The notes under the pieces are model-generated. The model had not been told where the DNA came from and ran no database searches. It saw nothing but the letters and a program-made list of their open reading frames with translations. Shown one piece after another: positions 14,829-21,317 of a stretch of DNA of 21,317 bases. The stretch's first letter is position 1; each line of letters starts with the position of its first letter. A program made the position numbers and the translations under genes. Origin of the DNA: DAHUYF01 sp035553515 (lineage in GTDB: Bacteria; Pseudomonadota; Alphaproteobacteria; ATCC43930; CGMCC-115725); NCBI GenBank assembly GCA_035553515.1, contig DATNDG010000064.1, positions 1-21,317 of the forward strand, in the 5' to 3' direction.

Positions 14829-17441
14829 TCAGAGCACCCGCGCGACTTCCTCCATCTCGAAGCACTCGATGACGTCGCCGACCTGGATGTCATGGTAGTT
14901 CTCGAAGGCCATGCCGCATTCGAAGCCTTCGCGCACCTCACGCACCTCGTCCTTGAAGCGCTTCAGCGTCTTGAGACTGCCTTCGTGGATGACGACGTTG
15001 TCGCGCAGCAGGCGCACCTTGGCGCCGCGCCGCACCACCCCCTCGGTCACCATGCAGCCGGCAACCTTTCCGACCTTGCTGATGGTGAAAACCTCGCGGA
15101 TCGCCGCATTGCCCAGGAAGCGTTCGCGCAGGCTCGGCGCGAGCAGGCCCGAGAGCGCCTGCTTCATGTCGTCGATCACGTCGTAGATGATCGAGTAGTA
15201 GCGGATCTCGACCGTGTCGCGCCGCGCCAGGTCGCGCGCCTGCGGATTGGCGCGCACGTTGAAGCCGATGATGACCGCGTTTGACGCCTTGGCGAGGATC
15301 ACGTCGCTCTCGTTGATGCCGCCGACCGCGGCATGCAGCACGCGGATCGCCACCTCCTTGGTGGAGATCTTTTCGAGCGAGCCGGTGATCGCCTCGAGCG
15401 AGCCCTGCACGTCCGACTTGACGACGACGGCGAGCTCCTTGGCGACGCCGGCCGCGATCTGCGAGAACATCTGCTCGAGCGTGCCGCGCGCGCCGGCCGC
15501 AGCCTGCTGCTCGCGCCGGCGGCGCTGCCGGTAATCGGCGATGTCGCGCGCCTTCGCCTCGTTCTCGGCGACGACGAAATCGTCGCCGGCGAGCGGCGTG
15601 CCGTTGAGGCCGAGCACCTCGACCGGCATGGCGGGGCCGGCCTCCTGCACGGTATTGCCGCGATCGTCGATCAGCGCGCGCACGCGGCCCCATTCGCTGC
15701 CGGCGACGAAGATGTCGCCCATATGCAGCGTGCCGCGCTTGATCAGCACCGTGGCGACCGGGCCGCGGCCGCGCTCGAGCTTGGCCTCGATGATGCTGCC
15801 CTCGGCCGGCCGGTTGGGGTTGGCCTTGAGATCGAGAATCTCCGCCTGGAGCAGGATCGCTTCCTCGAGCTTGTCGAGGCCGGTCTTCTTCACCGCCGAC
15901 ACTTCGACGTCGAGCACGTCGCCGCCGAGCTGCTCGACGACGATCTCGTGCTGCAGCAGCTCCTGGCGCACCCGCTCGGGCTTCGCGTCGGCCTTGTCCA
16001 TCTTGTTGATGGCGATGATGATCGGCACCTGCGCCGCCTTGGCGTGGCGCAGCGCCTCGACCGTCTGCTCCTTGATCCCGTCATCGGCGGCCACGACCAG
16101 CACGACGAGGTCGGTGATGTGGGCGCCGCGTGCCCGCATCGCGGTGAAGGCCTGGTGGCCCGGCGTGTCGATGAAGGTGATGCGCTGCCCGGATTTGAGC
16201 CGCACCTGATAGGCGCCGATATGCTGGGTGATGCCGCCCGCTTCGCCGCTCGCCACGTCCGTGCCGCGCAGCGCATCGAGCAGCGAGGTCTTGCCGTGGT
16301 CGACATGGCCCATGACGGTGACGACCGGCGGCCGCGGCAGGCGGTTCTCCTCGACATCCGCCTCGCCGCCGAGGCCGATCTCGATGTCGCTCTCGGCGAC
16401 GCGCTTCAGGCGGTGCCCGAACTCGCTGACCACGAGCTCCGCCGTGTCGGCGTCGATCATCTGATTGATCGTCGCCATCACGCCCATCTTCATCAGCGTC
16501 TTGATCACGTCGGCGCCGCGCTCGGCCATGCGGTTGGCGAGTTCCTGCACGGTGATCGTCTCCGGCACCACCACGTCGCGCACGATCTTGAGCTGCTCCT
16601 GCTGCGTCTGCATGGCGCGCAGCTTCTCGCGCTCGCGATGGCGGCGGACCGAGGCGAGGCTGCGCATCTTCTCGTCGTCGCCCTGGTTCAGCACGCGGGT
16701 GACGGTGAGCTTCGGATTGCGCCGCCGCGGCTCCTCGCGCCGCGTCGTCGGCGTCGGCACCTTCTTGACTTCGACCCGGCCGGGGCCGCGCCGTGCCGGC
16801 GCTTCCTCTTCGGTCTCTTCCTCGACCTTGACCTTGCCGGCTTTCTCGAGCGCCGCGACCTTCTCGGCCGCGGCCTTGCCGGCGCGCTCGGCGACCTGGC
16901 GGCGCGCATCTTCCTCGGCCTTGCGCTTGGTCTCTTCCTCGGTCTTGCGCTTGGTCTCTTCGTCGGTCTTGCGCTTGGTCTCTTCCTCGACCTTGCGCCG
17001 CGCCTCGTCCTCGACGCGGCGGCGCTCTTCCTCGACCCGGCGCTCCGCTTCGATCTCGCGCAGCCGCGCCGCATCGACGACGGCCTGCTTCTTCGCCTCC
17101 TCGTCGGCGCGGATCGCGCCCTGCAGCGCGCTCGCGCGCGCGGCGCGCTCGCCGGCGGTGAGTCCGCCCGTCGGCAGCACCAGCGGCCGGCGCGTCGGTT
17201 GCGCCGTCGGGGTTGCCGCGGGGGCGCTCGGCACCTCGGCGGAAGGCTGCTCCGCGCGCTCGCTCTGGCCTGGCGGCAAGGCCCGCTTCTTGCGGACCTC
17301 CACTGTCACCGTCTTGGAGCGGCCATGCGGAAAGCTCTGGCGAACCTGACCGGTCTCGATCGGCTTGCGCAGCTCAAGCTTGCCCCCGCCCGGACGGCCG
17401 AGGCTCAGCGGTCGTTTCGTATCCTGATCGTTTTCGCTCAT
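14829..17441 (-). CDS. infB: Translation initiation factor IF-2
   Basis: 870 residues. The N-terminus has the alphaproteobacterial LGRPGGGKLELRK start, then a long charged, coiled-coil-prone segment (about 110-215) with a repeated octapeptide. The IF-2 N-terminal subdomain follows (VPETITVQELANRM). The GTPase has GHVDHGKT near 377-384, DTPGHQAF near 424-431 and NKMDK near 477-481. Beta-barrel and C2 domains complete it. IF-2 places initiator fMet-tRNA in the ribosomal P site and drives subunit joining. The ATG at 17441 has GGAGCGAG directly upstream and overlaps the preceding gene's stop by 4 bp (ATGA). Confidence 0.98.
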   Translation of the reverse strand: MSENDQDTKRPLSLGRPGGGKLELRKPIETGQVRQSFPHGRSKTVTVEVRKKRALPPGQSERAEQPSAEVPSAPAATPTAQPTRRPLVLPTGGLTAGERAARASALQGAIRADEEAKKQAVVDAARLREIEAERRVEEERRRVEDEARRKVEEETKRKTDEETKRKTEEETKRKAEEDARRQVAERAGKAAAEKVAALEKAGKVKVEEETEEEAPARRGPGRVEVKKVPTPTTRREEPRRRNPKLTVTRVLNQGDDEKMRSLASVRRHREREKLRAMQTQQEQLKIVRDVVVPETITVQELANRMAERGADVIKTLMKMGVMATINQMIDADTAELVVSEFGHRLKRVAESDIEIGLGGEADVEENRLPRPPVVTVMGHVDHGKTSLLDALRGTDVASGEAGGITQHIGAYQVRLKSGQRITFIDTPGHQAFTAMRARGAHITDLVVLVVAADDGIKEQTVEALRHAKAAQVPIIIAINKMDKADAKPERVRQELLQHEIVVEQLGGDVLDVEVSAVKKTGLDKLEEAILLQAEILDLKANPNRPAEGSIIEAKLERGRGPVATVLIKRGTLHMGDIFVAGSEWGRVRALIDDRGNTVQEAGPAMPVEVLGLNGTPLAGDDFVVAENEAKARDIADYRQRRRREQQAAAGARGTLEQMFSQIAAGVAKELAVVVKSDVQGSLEAITGSLEKISTKEVAIRVLHAAVGGINESDVILAKASNAVIIGFNVRANPQARDLARRDTVEIRYYSIIYDVIDDMKQALSGLLAPSLRERFLGNAAIREVFTISKVGKVAGCMVTEGVVRRGAKVRLLRDNVVIHEGSLKTLKRFKDEVREVREGFECGMAFENYHDIQVGDVIECFEMEEVARVL
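16921..16992 (-). repeat. Three tandem 24-bp repeats inside infB
   Basis: Units 16921-16944, 16945-16968 and 16969-16992 differ at one to three positions (TTGCGCTTGGTCTCTTCNTC plus four bases on the plus strand). They encode a charged octapeptide of the type EETKRKTE at about residues 150-174, in the linker before the conserved IF-2 domains. The region should be a length-variable helical spacer. Confidence 0.85.
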
Positions 17442-18092
17442 CTCGCTCCGCTACCGTCGCTCTCCAGTGACACGCCCTCGCGTGGCGCGCCGCGAAACCC
17501 CGCGAGCCGCGCCGCTTCGGCGATCAGCGCGCGGGCCAGAGGCCCCGGCGCCACCGCCGCATGCACCACGTGCTCGCGGCCGAATGCCGCTCCCAGCTCG
17601 GTGCCGGTGAGCTGCTCGACCAATGGCAGACCCGGCGCCAGCGCTTTGAGCTTTCCTCGCCCATCCGCCGCCCCGTCCGCCGCCGCCAGCAGCACCCCGG
17701 CCTTGCTCTGGGCCAGCGCCGCTTCGACTTTGGCGAAGCCCATCACCGCCTGGCCGGCCCGCCGCGCGAGGCCGATCTGCTCGCGACAACGCTCGGCCAA
17801 CAGTATCTCGACGCGGCTGGCGAGATCGTCGTCGACGATCACCTTCTGCCGCGCCGCGCGGGCAAACAACCGCTTGGTCAACGCCGTCGCCACTATATCC
17901 CGCCGCGCCGTCAACCACAAACCCCGCCCCGGCAGCTTGCCGGCGATATCCGGCACCAGCTGCCCGTCGGGGGCGACGACGAAGCGGACGAGTTCGCCCT
18001 TCGGCCGCACCTCGCCGCTTACGAGACAGCGCCGCTCCGGCCCCGCCTCCGCTTCCGTCTCGCCCTGTTGTCGTGCCGCGGCCGTCGTGGCG

Positions 18093-19637
<1,545 letters not shown>

Positions 19638-19669
19638 GTCCGTTCTCTCGGTTCTCTCTGGCTCTGGTT

Positions 19670-20161
19670 TCAGTGGCGCGTCTGGTCGCGGCTTGCCGCG
19701 AGCAGCTCATCGGTAAGCACGAGCTTCGCCCGGGTGACCGCGGCGAGCGGCAGCGCGACGGGCGCATCGTCGACGAGGAGCCGCACCGTGTCGCCCTCGA
19801 CGCCGAGCAGCTTGCCGCGGAAGCGCCGCCGCCCGTCGTGCGCCTCGTTGAGCTCGACCCGCGCCTCGAACCCGGCGAAGCGCGCGAAATCCTCGCGCCG
19901 CACCAGCGGGCGGTCGATGCCCGGCGAACTCACCTCGAGCGTATAGGCGCCGGCAATGGGATCGGCGACGTCGAGCAGCGCCGAGACCGTGCGGCTGATA
20001 TCCGCGCAATCATCGACGGTCATCGCCTTGTCGTCGCTGCGCTCGGCCATGATCTGCAAGGTGGCGCGGCGGCCGCCGGTGACGGCGACGCGCACCACGC
20101 GATAGCCCATCGCCTCGAGCGAAGGGGCGATCAGCGCCTCGATCTTGCCGGTATCGGTCAA
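19670..20161 (-). CDS. rimP: Ribosome maturation factor RimP
   Basis: 163 residues from the TTG at 20161 (LTDTGKIEALIAPSLEAMGY). It has the two-domain RimP architecture, with TLEVSSPGIDRPLVRREDFARFAG (landmark near residues 75-98) and a C-terminal Sm-like barrel GKLLGVEGDTVRLLVDD. RimP assists 30S maturation. A longer frame from a GTG at 20206 would start inside the terminator-like hairpin, so I reject it; GGAG lies 10 nt before the TTG. It is the first gene of the rimP-nusA operon, with promoter and leader hairpins upstream. Confidence 0.93.
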   Translation of the reverse strand: MTDTGKIEALIAPSLEAMGYRVVRVAVTGGRRATLQIMAERSDDKAMTVDDCADISRTVSALLDVADPIAGAYTLEVSSPGIDRPLVRREDFARFAGFEARVELNEAHDGRRRFRGKLLGVEGDTVRLLVDDAPVALPLAAVTRAKLVLTDELLAASRDQTRH

Positions 20162-20176
20162 ACGCGCGCGTCTCCG

Positions 20177-20232
20177 AAAAACGAAAGGGCGGGCCGTTCG
20201 GCCCACCCTTTGAAAGATCGGCTATCCGATCT
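20177..20232 (-). terminator. Leader hairpin plus intrinsic-terminator hairpin before rimP (possible attenuator)
   Basis: On the minus strand, AGATCGG-ATAG-CCGATCT (20215-20232) is a perfect 7-bp hairpin. Immediately after it, AAAGGGTGGGCC-GAAC-GGCCCGCCCTTT (20184-20211) forms a 12-bp stem with one G-T pair, followed by CG and five T (20177-20181). This has the form of an intrinsic terminator. It lies downstream of the predicted rimP promoter and 16 nt before the rimP start, so it would act on the operon's own leader as well as on readthrough from trmB. Confidence 0.75.
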
Positions 20233-20251
20233 ATGGGATTTGTTTGGTCGG

Positions 20252-20279
20252 AATATAGCCATTTTCAGCGAGCCTGCAA
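20252..20279 (-). promoter_or_regulatory. Predicted promoter of the rimP-nusA operon
   Basis: On the minus strand TTGCAG (20274-20279) and TATATT (20252-20257) are 16 nt apart, in an AT-rich pocket of a GC-rich region. Transcription would start near 20245, giving a leader of about 84 nt that contains both hairpins described for 20177-20232. The rest of 20233-20377 holds no visible gene or tRNA. Confidence 0.6.
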
Positions 20280-20377
20280 GGCCGATTAGGCCACATCCCG
20301 AACAAGCCGACAGCCTAAAAATCTCGCTCCGCCCGCGTGCGGGTGAGGTGGGTATGACAGACACGGGCGTGTGTTGA

Positions 20378-21103
20378 TCAGCCCTGCCGGTTGCGCCGGC
20401 GGAAGCGCAGGAAGGCCGGGACCCGCCCCGCCGCCAGCGCCTTCTGCTCATAGCGCGTCGGCGGCCAGTCGGCGGGGCGCTGGCGCCAATCCTCGGGGCC
20501 GCGCGCCAGCCATGCGAAATCCCGGTGATCGGTCGCGCGCTCGAGCATCCAGGAGAGATAGTCGCGATCGTCGGTGGCGAGCCTGAGCTCGGCCCCGTCC
20601 GCCATGACGAAGGCGAGGCGGTCGAGCGTCTCGTTCGAGACCATGCGCCGCTTGTGATGGCGGAGCTTCGGCCAGGGATCGGGGAAGAGGATGAAGACGC
20701 GCTGGAGCGACGCCTCGGGGAGCGCCGCCAGCAGCAATCGCGCATCGTCGGTGAAGAGCCGGATCGTGCCGAGCCCGCGCCGCGCCACTTCGCCCAGCAG
20801 CTTGACGACGCCGTTCTCGAATACTTCGGCGCCGAGCATGCCGATCCCGGGATGCGCCTCGGCCTGCGCCGCAAGATGCTCGCCGCCGCCGAAGCCGATC
20901 TCGAGCCAGCAGGCTTCGAGGGGCGTTGCAAAGAGCGCCGGCGGATCGAGCCTGCCGCTCGCCGGCAGCTCGAAGCGGAGCCGCGGCAGCAGGCTGCGCA
21001 GCAGCTCCTGCTGCCCCGGCCGGAGCTTCCGGCCGCGCCGGCGGCCATGGACGAGGCGCCGCTGCGGCGCGTCGCCGGCGGGGCTAGGAGCCTGTCTGGG
21101 CAA
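20378..21103 (-). CDS. trmB: tRNA (guanine(46)-N7)-methyltransferase
   Basis: 241 residues from the TTG at 21103. The SAM-binding motif EIGFGGGEHL is at 68-77, the acidic pair GAEVFENG at 91-98, and the family signature FPDPWPKLRHHKRR at 140-153; the tail has PTRYEQKALAAGR. TrmB makes m7G46 in the variable loop of tRNAs using S-adenosylmethionine. The native N-terminus probably begins near RRLVHGRRRGRKLRPGQQ, but no ATG, GTG or TTG is available there. The only in-frame start is the TTG within an arm of the composite repeat, adding LPRQAPS-type residues without a ribosome site. It is the first gene upstream of the nus operon promoter on the same strand. Confidence 0.94.
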   Translation of the reverse strand: MPRQAPSPAGDAPQRRLVHGRRRGRKLRPGQQELLRSLLPRLRFELPASGRLDPPALFATPLEACWLEIGFGGGEHLAAQAEAHPGIGMLGAEVFENGVVKLLGEVARRGLGTIRLFTDDARLLLAALPEASLQRVFILFPDPWPKLRHHKRRMVSNETLDRLAFVMADGAELRLATDDRDYLSWMLERATDHRDFAWLARGPEDWRQRPADWPPTRYEQKALAAGRVPAFLRFRRRNRQG

Positions 21104-21317
21104 TAGCGTGGGTCTGCGACATCGTCCTTTGGCCTCGGGCTAGGAGCGAGGAGCGCGGCGATGCCGTCGCATCGTAAGCGACGAGCGACGCAGTCCCGGG
21201 GGCAAAGGACGATGTCCCTTCGGGTTGCACGAGGACGGGGCGCTGCCGCGTCGCTCGGCCTTGCCGATGGCCCGCATCGCCGGCGGCCTCGCTCCTAACA
21301 TCGCCCCGTCCTCGTGC
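21084..21317. repeat. Composite hairpin repeat, two-hairpin version, cut by the window end
   Basis: The left outer arm (21084-21118) is closely similar to the arm at 14028-14062. Hairpin D has a 12-bp stem (21119-21130 with 21204-21215) and a core nearly identical to that at 14085 (TAGGAGCGAGGAGCGCGG at 21141). Hairpin E has a perfect 16-bp stem, GCACGAGGACGGGGCG (21227-21242) with 21302-21317, and carries the core in the opposite orientation (GCTCCTA at 21291-21297). The right outer arm should lie just beyond the window. The trmB start codon lies in the left arm. Confidence 0.85.

Noticed and set aside
20280..20377. A tRNA gene upstream of rimP, as metY in E. coli
   Set aside because: No cloverleaf, no GTTCRA T-loop and no CCA end can be seen in the spacer.

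Overview
The window is high-GC chromosomal DNA from an alphaproteobacterium, possibly Rhodospirillales-like. The evidence is the gene order trmB / rimP-nusA-ylxR-infB-rbfA-truB-rpsO-pnp, an Irr-type Fur regulator with an Irr-box palindrome beside it, a long repeat-rich IF-2 N-terminus, and alphaproteobacterial-looking intergenic palindromes. The genus assignment is inference only. Most genes lie on the minus strand.

Layout. 1-330 holds the 3' end of a MoeB/ThiF-like gene, which converges on and overlaps a D-2-hydroxyacid dehydrogenase gene (313-1299, minus). 1463-3848 (plus) carries an exported SH3 protein, then a coupled pair: an SDR oxidoreductase and an LDH2-family oxidoreductase that lacks the usual histidines. 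A 100-bp palindrome separates these from a minus-strand lipoprotein gene. 4451-7463 (minus) is an iron/oxidative-stress module: irr, rubrerythrin, an Fe-S oxidoreductase carrying a one-base frameshift, and a DUF3501 gene. A palindrome fitting the Irr box sits just upstream of the rubrerythrin promoter. A small exported protein (7539-7892) follows, then a 264-bp composite hairpin repeat. 8268-21103 (minus) carries a nitronate-monooxygenase-like flavoprotein with a C-terminal Cys cluster, a GDPD phosphodiesterase, pnp, rpsO, truB, rbfA, infB, a YlxR/L7Ae protein, nusA, rimP and trmB. The rimP-nusA operon starts from a recognisable promoter followed by a leader hairpin and an intrinsic terminator-like hairpin just before rimP, suggesting attenuation.

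The most unusual feature is a dispersed family of composite hairpins (8006-8269, 14030-14203, 21084-21317). Each has a long outer stem enclosing one or two inner hairpins. The inner hairpins share a conserved core of about 50 nt (TAGGAGC ... GCGATGC ... GCATCG ... GCGACG), while their stems differ in sequence but stay self-complementary. The elements abut genes so closely that the truB and trmB start codons and the NMO stop codon lie in the arms, and the rbfA stop codon touches one.

How the genes work together: the nus operon supplies transcription elongation, translation initiation, ribosome maturation and RNA decay functions. The irr-rbr-FeS-DUF3501 block looks like an iron-responsive peroxide-defence unit. 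The SDR/LDH2 pair probably acts in one unidentified catabolic step.
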